Part shown: positions 1-9,865 of the stretch, in pieces
Position numbering within the stretch: the stretch's first letter is position 1
Layout: the number at the start of each line of letters is the position of its first letter
Program-made: the position numbers and the translations under genes
NCBI GenBank assembly: GCA_018902385.1
Contig: JABSSW010000049.1
Span: 306,469 to 370,468, forward strand
Source of the DNA: Physcia stellaris
Lineage: Eukaryota > Ascomycota > Lecanoromycetes > Caliciales > Physciaceae
Length of the DNA: 64,000 bases
Reading direction: 5' to 3'
The notes under the pieces: model-generated
What the model saw: the letters and a program-made list of their open reading frames with translations, nothing else
Told to the model about the DNA's origin: nothing
Databases searched by the model: none

Positions 1-485
1 GGTCTTGGAAGCGAGGCGCCACTCTGCTCTCGACACGATCAAAGTCAATGCCGAGTCCACATGCATAACTCAGATCGGCGCAATATCTGCCTGTCATCAG
101 AAGGTTCATTCGAATCGACGATGAATATATCCGTATCATCTGCATTGCGGGACTCTTGCTCAATCATGGGGCTGACAGCCACTTCAATTAGGTGGGGCGC
201 AGGACGCTAAAGCAAGACCTACCAACCCTCTGTACAGCGCACAGCGCACAGTGCACGAGCTACGTGGCTCCGTGAAACTCATGTGTTTCGGACAATCTGG
301 ACGCCGAACTGGCAGGCAACTGTTTTGCAGCCGCCCTAAAATCGAGGCCATGGTATTGCAATATGGTGCGGGGCTTCAAGCCTGAACTAAGCATAAAAAG
401 CACTTTTACTCACCTCGAAAGCTCCAAGCTCTTCCAAGAAAGCTCAAGTTCAGACTCCAGTCCAGAAAGGCTGTAGATCAAAGGG
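1..485. other. Upstream region of the first gene
   Basis: No convincing gene. An ATAAAAAG box at 393-400 lies about 90 bases before the ATG at 486 and is a reasonable TATA-like element for that gene. Nothing else stands out. Confidence 0.4.
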
Positions 486-2597
486 ATGGCACTACCATAT
501 CCCGAGGGAGCCGTGTACTTTAGAAGAACGGCACTTCGTCTCCCAGAGTCGCCGTACTTCTTCGACGCTCAAAATGACCAATCCTTCTACTCGCATGTTC
601 TTCTTGAGAATGTATGGAACGACCCGGCTTTCACGCCAAACACAAATCCGAGCGTATCAAATCTACCAAGCCACCCCCGCTCAAGGGTGTTGGTAGGTAG
701 GGCTTCGTCGTTTCATACAGACTTCGGTTAGTCACAATTTCTTTAAGCGTAGATGATTTCTTTCTGATGTGACCGGCCCGCTAGGAGTTTGGAATAAGAC
801 AAGTGTAATGTTCAGCAATAACCAAGATGGAAGAGACTACACAGATATTGTAAGTCTTGACAACAACCAGAACTACAATGAGCTTCGCGACTATGATCAG
901 GGAGGGCCAGCGAAGACTATCTTGCGCCCAGTCCCTCTGAGAAACACCAGGTACATGCTCATAGACTGGCTGAATCCATTTCGAGCGATTTATCTCCCTC
1001 TTGCACATCAAGCCGGGCCGGGCTTCGAGGACCTTTGCGTCTATCTGATGGTTGATTTTCGCCTCCGTCAAGGCGTCCAAATCCGGAACGGCGCTGGAAA
1101 TTTAGTTTCCTTGAGATTCGACAGGGAAAGGGGCTCACCTACAGGCATGGCGACGTTTTAAGCTTTAATTTGAAAGGTATCTACGACTACTTGATACTCC
1201 CACCGCAACTACGTGCACCAGAAAAAGGACTTTACAGAACGCAGAGGCTAGGCGATGAGTTGATCACCTTATGGGATAGATTTAGACCAGCGCCGATTCG
1301 CTCTACTCTGACCCCAACCACCCTCCGTCCATTCATGAGGTATATCGACCTTGTCAACGTCATCAACGACAACTTTGGCGTAGATGTCACCTGGAAGCCG
1401 TATCAGTACAGCAGCTGGGTTGTAGACTTCCTCCTTCACGTCACTAATTTGGCTTTGGGGTTCGTCCCAGGCGTTGGACCCTTGTTGGCCGTGTCCTTCT
1501 CTGTAGGGATGCAGGTCATCATGGATCCGGATAGGTTTAGAGAACAGAACCCCCTGCATTTGGCCGCGGATGTCATTGCAGCGCTCATCGCTAGTGGTAC
1601 CTCGGCAAGAGGGAATCTACCGCAGAACCACCGGCAATCGGGGGCGATGTTTTTGATCAGCAAAACCCCGTCAGAAGAGGCTGCGGAGCCCGAGCCACCA
1701 TATGTGAAAAATCGCGGATTGAAGCCTGGGATTGAGGATGAAGGAGGTGAGCTTGCAGAACAGAAGACAGAAGATGGAGGAGAGGTGCTTGCAGAGCCCA
1801 AATCTGAAGCCCAGTGGGAAGAGACTGTGGAGCAGCAGGTGGATCAAGAAGAAGAAGGGCTTGGGAAGCAGGGTGCAGAATCTGAGGAAAAGCAAAATAC
1901 GGAAGTGGGTGCCAGAGGTGAAACCGAGAAGACTCTGGGCGGCGAGCAGGATGTGGGTAGTAAGGAGACTTCGAGCTCAGAGCAAAAAGCTGATGGCGAA
2001 GAAAATCAAGTCATCAAGCCCAAGCCCGAGCTTGAGGACGAGGTGAGCCGAGCCATGGAAGAAAAGGTAGACGATGCGGGAAATCAGATTGCAAGTCAGG
2101 ATGTCAAAACTGACAAGGGATCCGCTGCCGAGGCCAAGAATACTTCAGTTCCAGAGCACAAGGCCGAAGACAAGAACAACCGAGTTGTGGAGCCTAAGTC
2201 TAAGGATGAGGTAAATCGCCCCGAGGATGAGAAGGTCAGGGATCAAGAGCAGCAGAGTGCAAAGGAGACTGCCGAAGACGAAATAAAAATCGCGGAGCCT
2301 GACGCTAAGGGTGAAGTGAGTCACACCGGGGATCAAAACATCGGGAATGGGGGCGAGCAAAGTGCAAAGCAGAATGTGGAGAATGAGGCGAAACAGGCTG
2401 CCGCTTTGACCAAAGGCAACGAGACCGCCAACTCCAAAGCAGTAAGCGAGGAGACTCAGCCTGCAAAGCAGACCACCGAAGACGACAAAAAAGCCGCAGA
2501 CGATGAAAATTTAGCTCCAGGACCCAAATCCGAAGACAAAGGGGCCGAGCCCGCCGACCCCAAGGAAGAAGACGAAGGGAAGCCGAGTGGAAACTAG
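486..2597 (+). CDS. Unrecognised protein with long acidic disordered tail; reading frame slips once
   Basis: Exon 1 is 486-726. A clean intron at 727-784 (GTTAGT donor, CTGAT branch-like site, CTAG acceptor) joins it in frame to a segment read from 785. Reading continues to about 1100, but the next coding segment (to the stop at 2597) is in the -1 frame, and the two open frames overlap between about 1074 and 1161. No acceptable intron of suitable length bridges them, so one base seems to be missing, or an unusual intron is used. Read through, the product is about 684 residues: a globular N-terminal half of unknown type, a hydrophobic glycine-rich stretch (about 1419-1521, containing VPGVGPLL) that could be membrane-associated, then about 300 residues rich in E, K, D, Q and S from about 1680. 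I do not recognise a family. The gene is real by codon texture and by the exact first splice. Confidence 0.6.
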
Positions 2598-3345
2598 GGC
2601 GCTGAGGACAATCTGGTAGGCTTGGCTGGCACTTCATGACATGCACGACGATTACAATTTTCCTTATCTTTCTCGCCCAAGGGATAAATTGAAGTTACGG
2701 TGCAATGATTATTATGTATTTTGACACGAGGATGATTACGGTCTTTCACATGGACATTGGTATCGGAAGAAGTTTCAGCATAGGGAACAAGACTGTCAAG
2801 GCCGAGGCGATTAGCTTCTCTGTCTCTGTCCATTGGCGAAAGTTCATCGACTCTACTTGTGTGTGGTTTCCTATCCTTCATCCAGTACCCTCCCTTCTAT
2901 CTTAACCTCCGTCCTCATCTCTCTCGACCAGTCATACTCTCATTTTATTCGGTCTCTCCTCCACTATCCCCTCTACACAAAGTACACACTCCCAAGCTTC
3001 ATCCCACATCCCCATCCCTGTCCCCATTTTCACCAAACCGCACACAAATCTCACTCATATCAACCATTCATCCTCTAATCAGTCTCTGCTAACAGCCCGT
3101 CACAATCCTCCCAATTGTCTTCAGATACACATGACCCAGACAGTAAAACATAAGTACAGCCCTACAAGCACAGTCGTCTCTTACGCTTATATCTGACTCC
3201 CTCCCCCACCCCACCTCTCTTCTCCTGGTCCCTCCCAACTCACACTCCCTGCCCTTTCCTCCTCACCTCCACCCCATCAAAGAGCTCCCTTCCCACTCGT
3301 CCCCCTCCCCACCAGAGCCAGCAAAACCCACTACCACTACCAACC
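2598..3345. other. Intergenic, pyrimidine-rich promoter-like stretch
   Basis: From about 2870 to 3345 the plus strand is strongly C/T-rich with repeated CTCC and CCCA blocks, as in many fungal promoters and 5' leaders. It leads into the short reading frame at 3346. No gene seen. Confidence 0.35.
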
Positions 3346-3498
3346 ATGCTTCCGCCATCAAACCTGTCTACATTGGACGCAAGTCCCACCACCCTTGCCA
3401 AATCATCTTTCCTGCTCGCGCAAAACGCCGATTTGCCCCTCTGGCGCTTCACTGCTCCCGTAGAGATCGGAGACACATCCTCCCATGCTTCTTCATGA
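3346..3498 (+). CDS. Possible 50-residue small protein or first exon
   Basis: An ATG in a good context (CAACC before ATG) follows a long C/T-rich leader. The frame codes for 50 residues beginning MLPPSNLSTL and ending GDTSSHASS, rich in S, T, L and A, with a TGA at 3496-3498. The composition resembles the start of a fungal regulatory protein, but I recognise no domain and found no obvious continuation by splicing. It could be a true micro-protein, an upstream exon or chance. The leader-plus-ATG arrangement is the main argument for it. Confidence 0.3.
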   Translation: MLPPSNLSTLDASPTTLAKSSFLLAQNADLPLWRFTAPVEIGDTSSHASS

Positions 3499-4590
3499 AG
3501 TATTTGCCAATATGGTGCTCCTTGATCGATGGATGGAGGGAAGGGCCGAAGAGGAAGGGGGTTGCGACAGGGTAGCTGGGTCTTGCATAGTCGGTGGCGT
3601 AAGAGGGGGAGGGTGAAGATTTCTAGAGGCTTCGGTGGATCATGTAGTGCCTACAGTGTCTATCCATACGACAAAACCCGTGTCGAGCCTTATGAAATGT
3701 CCCGAAGGTGCAGGATAAAGTTTCCCGATTTGAGGATGAATTGTATGTTAAGGAGTGCAGGCTTTCCGTGCTTCTGGCCCTCAATTTCCTTTGCGTCGCA
3801 GGTCCTGGATGGAGCTATTCTTACCCCTCTGCTCCATGTAGCCGCCACCTGAGCAGCTTCCGTGCTCAGAGTGTCATAAAAGCGTTCGAGCCGGCTCTAT
3901 ATGGACTTCTGATCAGTTTTCAAGCACTAGCAAGGCTTAAAACTCGATACATAGATTTCATGCAAGCAGTGTATCCGCTTGTTACCTTTTCAGTAGCATC
4001 AAATATTTTTCGCAAGTCTATCGATATCACATAGAGTCATATATCACGCAATACAAAACCCCAAACAATGGGTTTTAGTATGGATAGTCTCCTGTTTTCG
4101 AGAGTTTGACATACCTTTTGGATGCTGATGAAGTCATAACTCGTTGTTTGAAGTAATCTGGAACTGTAAGAGTGACTTTCAAGTGAAGGGCCCTGACCTT
4201 CAACTAGATGGCTAAGTGTGAACAGAGACTTCATCTTCAGGGATGACAGCCCACTCCCCACGAAGCTTCAGGTCGTTCTTGTGCCTGATGAAGTAGAAAG
4301 ATCCATGAGAGTCTATTGACTGCTGTAGAGTTGATGGTGACTCGGCAATCCACTTGATCATCCACTTGATCATCTTCAAACAGTCCGTGATCGAACACTG
4401 AATACTTATCTAGTGAGGTCATTCTGAATGTGAAGATGATTCTAAGCCACTATCGATGAACCCGCAGCGTTGATTGTTCAATATATAAGGCTTAGCCACT
4501 TTCCTCTGGGTCGACTCCTTCAGCTCTCGGTCCTCCCAGCAGAAAAGAATTTTTTACAAGGTTTCCAACAAACCCTACAAATACCCAAGT
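3499..4590. other. Intergenic; small direct repeat
   Basis: No gene I can support. A 12-base unit (ATCCACTTGATC) is repeated head to tail at 4348-4359 and 4360-4371, about 230 bases before the ATG at 4591, and could be a pair of binding sites. Confidence 0.3.
4482..4489 (+). promoter_or_regulatory. TATA box of the first small paralog
   Basis: TATATAAG lies about 100 bases before the ATG at 4591. A similarly placed TATA-like element precedes the neighbouring paralog, and the leaders share short blocks (TCCTCCCAGC, TTTCCAACA). Confidence 0.5.
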
Positions 4591-5010
4591 ATGACCTCTC
4601 GTCAAGAGGATCAACCCATCAAGAAAACAGCCTTCAATCGATCTCTCAACCACCTTTTTTTGGCCTTACATCACAAGATATTGAACACCGACCCAAATGA
4701 TGGGTCCGCTACCCCTACACCCGCTGTAACAGCCTCATTAAACCGAATGATATCTGCCGATTTACAGAAAGTCGCTGAAAGCCACTTCTTTGTCTCATTT
4801 CCCGAGGCAGGCCTTCAAGGTCTACTCACGGAAATGCGCAATTTTGTTACGAGCTATGGGGAACATGGTGGTACAGAATCCGATGAGAGGGACATGCTTG
4901 ACAGTATGGTGGAAAGGATATACCTGTACAAAGGATACGAAAGCCAATATATCCGGGTACGATTTCGATCAGCAATCAGGAGTAATCATAAGGAATACCA
5001 CTCTACGTAG
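4591..5010 (+). CDS. Small hypothetical protein, paralog of 5757-6137
   Basis: A 139-residue intronless frame starting MTSRQEDQPI. It has no signal peptide and no recognised domain. Aligned by eye to the protein at 5757-6137 it shares the order LHxKIxxTDP near the start, a central SLNRM/PINRL block, then a GGxE or GGSE turn, a charged helix, a YxGY motif and a final FRSA. The two are clearly paralogs and sit 750 bases apart in the same direction. The predicted structure is mostly helical and charged. Function unknown; it looks like a lineage-restricted fungal family. Confidence 0.7.
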   Translation: MTSRQEDQPIKKTAFNRSLNHLFLALHHKILNTDPNDGSATPTPAVTASLNRMISADLQKVAESHFFVSFPEAGLQGLLTEMRNFVTSYGEHGGTESDERDMLDSMVERIYLYKGYESQYIRVRFRSAIRSNHKEYHST

Positions 5011-5756
5011 GATGAAGAGTTTCATGAAGGTTTAGAGTTACACAAGGGTGAGTGAGCTCTGAAATTCTAGAAGGATATGTGGAGATTGAGGGATTTAATT
5101 GCTGATTTTGAAGGTTTAGGAAGATTAGTTCAGGATTGAAGAGAGTCAGAAACTTCTGGGTGAGATAGGCCTGCTTGGTGGTTTTAGTGTTCGGTATTCA
5201 AAAAGATAGAAGAAGATGGCTACTTTGGAGAGAAGTTTGGCACGAGCTTGGGTAATGATAATATCATGGGGATGATCTAGAGATAAACGACTTGAGAGGA
5301 AGAAGTGAATGAATCTTCAAACTTGAAATTGCCCTTTTCACACGATTCCTATTTTATGCATGAGTGATCAGCGAGAAACTTGGGTCAAAATCAACAAAAG
5401 ACAATAAACAGGAACAGCTAGTGATGACTGAGGATCTATGCAACTGAATTATGTTACGAAGATTGTCAAACTTCTGATACCGATGATGTCATATGAATGC
5501 TACGAAGTAAAGCGCCGATAGTCGGGAATGAACAATGCTCCAGACAATCATACGTATTCCACAAGATCTTCCTCTATCCACGTAGACAGTACAGCTAAGT
5601 GAAGAACTTCTTACCGACTTATATAGTGCCAAGCGTGACTTGTAGATTGCAGCCTGCTCCCTCGACTGTCTTCTTTAGCTATCGATCCTCCCAGCCCAAA
5701 AGATCATCGAAATTTCCAACAGAATCTACTTAAAGCGACACATAATCTCTCACAAG
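5011..5756. other. Spacer between the tandem paralogs
   Basis: No further coding sequence seen. The last 140 bases form the promoter and leader of the second paralog and share short blocks with the leader of the first, so the duplication included the promoter. Confidence 0.4.
5619..5626 (+). promoter_or_regulatory. TATA-like box of the second small paralog
   Basis: TTATATAG lies about 130 bases before the ATG at 5757, in a position matching the TATA box of the first paralog. Confidence 0.45.
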
Positions 5757-6137
5757 ATGGCCTCCGGTCCATGCAATGCCTTCTATCTGCGCCTCGTCGC
5801 TCTATCCATCATGCTACATCAGAAAATCAAAGACACTGACCCTGTATTTCTCCGCAATGCGCCTGCTTTAAACAGCCCCATAAATCGCCTCCTCATGACC
5901 ATAGATGAAGTCCGTCATCATGATTACCTCCGAAACATGGACGACCGTCTCGGTCAAATATTCTTGGATATGTGGTGGTTGGTACTGCGATGGAACGAGG
6001 ATGGTGGTAGCGAAATCCATGAGCAGAGGAAACTCAACGATCTCCGGAGGCAGCTCTACGACTATGAAGGATACAACGATGAACAGACTGAAAGCTATTT
6101 TCGATCAGCGCTTGGGGATCAGGGCATGATGGATTAA
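5757..6137 (+). CDS. Small hypothetical protein, paralog of 4591-5010
   Basis: A 126-residue intronless frame starting MASGPCNAFY. It shares with the upstream gene the LHQKIKDTDP block near residue 20, an INRL block, a WxxDGGSE turn, a YEGYNDEQT segment and a terminal FRSAL. It is shorter than its partner and has more aromatic residues in the middle (DMWWLVLRW). No signal peptide, membrane segment or known domain. The tandem arrangement and shared leader blocks point to local duplication followed by strong divergence. Function unknown. Confidence 0.7.
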   Translation: MASGPCNAFYLRLVALSIMLHQKIKDTDPVFLRNAPALNSPINRLLMTIDEVRHHDYLRNMDDRLGQIFLDMWWLVLRWNEDGGSEIHEQRKLNDLRRQLYDYEGYNDEQTESYFRSALGDQGMMD

Positions 6138-7793
6138 TGATCCTTGACAAGAGGGGAGAAATGATTGAGAACGGAATGGGTGGGCTATGAAAAAGGGGCA
6201 GAGGGGTGGAGGCTGATATTAGATTGGAATATGAATGGAATTGGCGTGCTGAAGGGTTTTTTTGATTAGATGAGGATGGGGTATCAGAAGACTGGTTTCG
6301 GTTTCTCTCAACAGTGAGATGAGGCGTTAATGTTGAAAACAATATCAATGGCAAGCTTTGTACAAGCTGAATTCCAACCTTTTCTCAGCTTTCCAAGAAC
6401 GGGGTTAATGCAATCAATCCTCGTTTGGAACCAAGACGAGCTTCACTTACGAATATCCGTTTTTCTGATTAGGGCATCTTTATGACATTGTCGTGAGTCT
6501 TCAGATGATCTGTTAGGGTTTCGTATAAAGATTTAGCGGATCGAGCGCCTAAACGATCTCTGGTGCATCGGCTTTCATGACGGCGGAATTGCTTGAGACT
6601 TCAATCGCACTGTTCCCCGGTTATCACGCAGAAAGGTGCCGATATTGAGATTCAATAACAGCTACAGATATTCATTCCCATCCATCTTCGAAGATTGCCC
6701 TCTAGTGATTAGTCTTCAACGCCCACACCGTCTTACCCCGGTAGCAAGACGTTCTAAGATCACTACAGCAATGCGAATAACCGAAGCATCGAGGTGACAT
6801 AAGTCGACGGGCAGGGTCGCAGATGCGGGGATGCATTCTGCTTTTCTGATTTGCAGGCCTTCGCCGGTTCTTGTCCATTCTTCCTCCTTCTGAGAAAGCT
6901 GGCGGGTGATGGTTGGTGATGCAGATGAAGAAGGTCGGGCTAGCTCAAACTAACAGGAGTTAAGTAGCTAAATACCCAAGGACTCCCGCCCCTCGATGAA
7001 CTGTATGTCCCCTATGACACGGGAAGGAAGGACTTCGTGGCGACAGTGGGCGTAGGTTCTTCGCAATTATCGTGCAACCCCTAAGCTGCCGCTTGCCTAT
7101 GCATAGATGTCCAGCTGCAGCTCTTTCTATTGCAGCCATAGCTTCAGCGGCGCCCTCTTTTACGATAGTACTGGCAGTAATATCGACCTCTCATGATATG
7201 TGCCACCCATCGAGCCGAGGAGTGGATGGATGGCGGAAATGAAGGCATGCCCCTCGCCTGCAGCCAGTCAACCTACACCCCATAGGACGATGATGTATAA
7301 AGCCCCTCTTTGTCAGTAAAGCCTGGCTACCCAGAGGGAGAAAAAGCAAAAGCGGTGACATCAGATCGCGTTGTGTCACTTCAAAACCTGTGTGCGCGTT
7401 GGCCTCTTTATAACTGAGAATTACCAAAGAAGCCTCGAGATCGTCGCCTATGGAAAATGATGGGTTACCAAGCGTGATATGAGTTGCAGACAAGAAAATG
7501 CAAGAATATCGAAGGGGCAGCGTAAATCACCAAAGAAGTGGGGATATTGCAGGATACACATGCTTACCCCTCAGCAGCATGCAACAGAGCCAACAGAGCC
7601 GACATTCCCATAATTGGCTTCGGAGGAGCATCCACATCTCCATGCTGTTCGTCGCCGGATCCCATTTATAAAGACTCCATCTCTTCCCATCTCTAGTGTT
7701 CGAGTCTCGTTCTTTCGCACACTTACAGATCCGTATCTTTTAAGGCTGGACACTCAAGCGTCCAATACAACATCAACGTCACCTTTACACAAC
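6138..7793. other. Intergenic, no gene supported
   Basis: About 1.65 kb with only short frames lacking splice support or recognisable protein texture. The final 130 bases are the promoter and leader of the secreted protein at 7794. Confidence 0.4.
7667..7672 (+). promoter_or_regulatory. TATA box of the cysteine-rich secreted protein gene
   Basis: A TATAAA hexamer lies about 125 bases before the ATG at 7794, followed by a C/T-rich leader. Confidence 0.5.
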
Positions 7794-8275
7794 ATGAAGC
7801 AGCTTTCCTACCTCTCTCTCCTCGCTCTCATCACCATGAAGGCCCTGGCCCTACCATCTGATCCCAGGGGCCAGGAAATCCTCGCCGAAGGCCAGAATAG
7901 GCGCTTGTCCCACGTGACGTCGTCCGAATTCGACATTCTGGTCAGTATCGGTCTCAGAGAACCGGTCCATGCTCAATGCATGGAGAGATTCCGTACGTTC
8001 CCTCTTCCCGTTCTTCAGCCGGGGCCCCTTCCGAGCTTCAGTCTGTTACTCTTGTGGCTTCTTCATAGCCCTTCGTTGACAGAGAACGGCTAATCTGTGG
8101 TTCAGAGGACTGTAAACCTGGTAATCTGATTTTCGACTGCTGCTGGCATGGATATCCATTTTGTACACGCTGTCCCGGTGACTCGGGCACTGCACCGATG
8201 TGCCATAGTGCGGATTGCGGTGGAGATTACACGGAAATGAAGGCTTTGGGTATTCCCACCAAAGACGACAAGTAA
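7794..8275 (+). CDS. Small secreted cysteine-rich protein (effector-like)
   Basis: Two exons, 7794-7992 and 8106-8275, joined in frame across a 113-base intron (GTACGT donor, TTCAG acceptor), give 122 residues. The first 20 (MKQLSYLSLLALITMKALAL) form a signal peptide with likely cleavage after ALA. The mature part has a charged N-terminal region, then eight cysteines packed toward the end: one before MERF, DC, the CC pair in DCCWHGYPF, C-TRC, MC and DCGG. The dense cysteines imply disulfides and export. I do not recognise a named effector or antimicrobial family. The long frame running upstream from 7614 lacks a signal and includes the TATA box, so the ATG at 7794 is preferred. Confidence 0.75.
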
Positions 8276-9865
8276 GCGGGCGCAGAGTAGACTCTCTGGG
8301 GCACAATGGGTTGAGGAAGATAGTTACTGTGCAGTTTGGGAAGAAAGCAAGTGAATGAGATAAACGGCCTGGGCAGCGCACGATAGTCCTTCCTTTAGAT
8401 TCGGAATACTTTAGTTGCAAGCAGAGACTTGGATATATGCTGGTTGATAATACAAGATGTTTGAGGCGAAAAGATCAGCCCTTTCATCGTCAAAGAAATC
8501 AAGCTGTAGTCGTCGAGAAGGACTAGAGATACCCGAAGGCTCAAATTCAATGCTTATTATCGATATTGACCTCTGTGGCCAAAGATAAGGACGTGAGATG
8601 TTGTTTATTTCCGAACATGAAGTTTGAGTGGTCATGCGTAGAATCTAGTTAGGAATGGGTCTCCTGATGCCTGTGTCTGAGGTTTTCTCGAGCATTAGAG
8701 AGCTTAAAAGCAGTTGACTTAGTCAAATTATTTGTTCCACGTTCCGAGATTGAAGCCAGACCAAAATTGATCAGGATGATGGTCAAATAATCACTGCGGA
8801 TTAGACCCCACTGATTGACCTAAAGTTATCCTGGGGACTGTGCTGGTAGGCTTTGGCCGAACAGGTAGTAGCGCTTAGGTATCGGGAACTTAGTCCCTTT
8901 CGGATGTAGAGTCCGCCGGCCAGTATGATGATGGAGATGGCTCTATTAGTATTACAACAGACTGGAAACAGACCAGTAGACAAGTGGGATAGCGAGCAAT
9001 ACCCGTGTAAGAGTCGGTTGAAGATGCGATAGTGCTGGATAACGATGTTAAAACAAAATTTCCCCTGGAGACCAGAGCTGACCCACCGATTTAGCCTCTT
9101 GGAGGATCTCAAGGTTTTGTCCTTGGCTACAAAGGTGAATGAAATGCTGTCCATCGCTTATTCGGTCCTCCGCTTAAAGATAAGGATTGTCGGGCTTAAC
9201 GGACCGTCCATTCACTTGATAATCCTGCATCGCGGGCTTAGACTGTCTGCATCTGATGCAAAGCCGGCAAAGCCGGTGCGGAGAAGACATGTGGCGAACT
9301 GCACACATAACCGACCTCCAAATCTCTATGGAAGAAAGCGCGGGGTACTCGTGCATATCGCGTTCTCCACGACTTCGAGCACCTTGCCAAGGACGCAACG
9401 TAATCGAAGACCCAGGCTGTGGGCATGCATGATTCATGCACGATGCAAGCATTCATGCACTATAACCTCATCGCGCAGACTGTAAGGCAGATGATTCGAT
9501 CTGATGAGCTCGCTTCTAACAATCTCGGTAATGACAGGGCTTGCATTGCATTGCATCTCGGTTGACCGGACTTCCTCGGCTGCAGCCGTAGAGATAGTGA
9601 ACGTCATGATCGAGAACGGCCGAGCCAGTAGTGAAGAGGACACAAATTCCCGCCGTCTGGCTACAGATCTGGGTCTGAACCTATTAGCACGATTTCACAC
9701 GCAATTGCCCTACGAGGCAAAGCTGTCTCTTGAGCATAGACTGTCGTCTTGTTCAGCATGTCTGTCTAAATATTGTTGAAGATCCTAGAATCTAGACAAG
9801 AGTTTCACAAGGAGAAATGCCAGTCCGATGATATTCTCCTGGCCGAGCGCACATGTCAGATATAT
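8276..9865. other. Intergenic, no gene supported
   Basis: Several 60-145-residue frames occur on both strands, but they overlap each other, use atypical starts and show no domain, signal or splice structure. I see nothing convincing. Confidence 0.4.

Noticed and set aside
1436-1801. Minus-strand frames over the acidic-tail gene
   Set aside because: Shadows of the plus-strand coding sequence; the low-complexity acidic tail leaves the antisense frames open.
7614-7793. 60-codon N-terminal extension of the cysteine-rich secreted protein
   Set aside because: It covers the TATA box and lacks a signal peptide, while the ATG at 7794 gives a perfect one.
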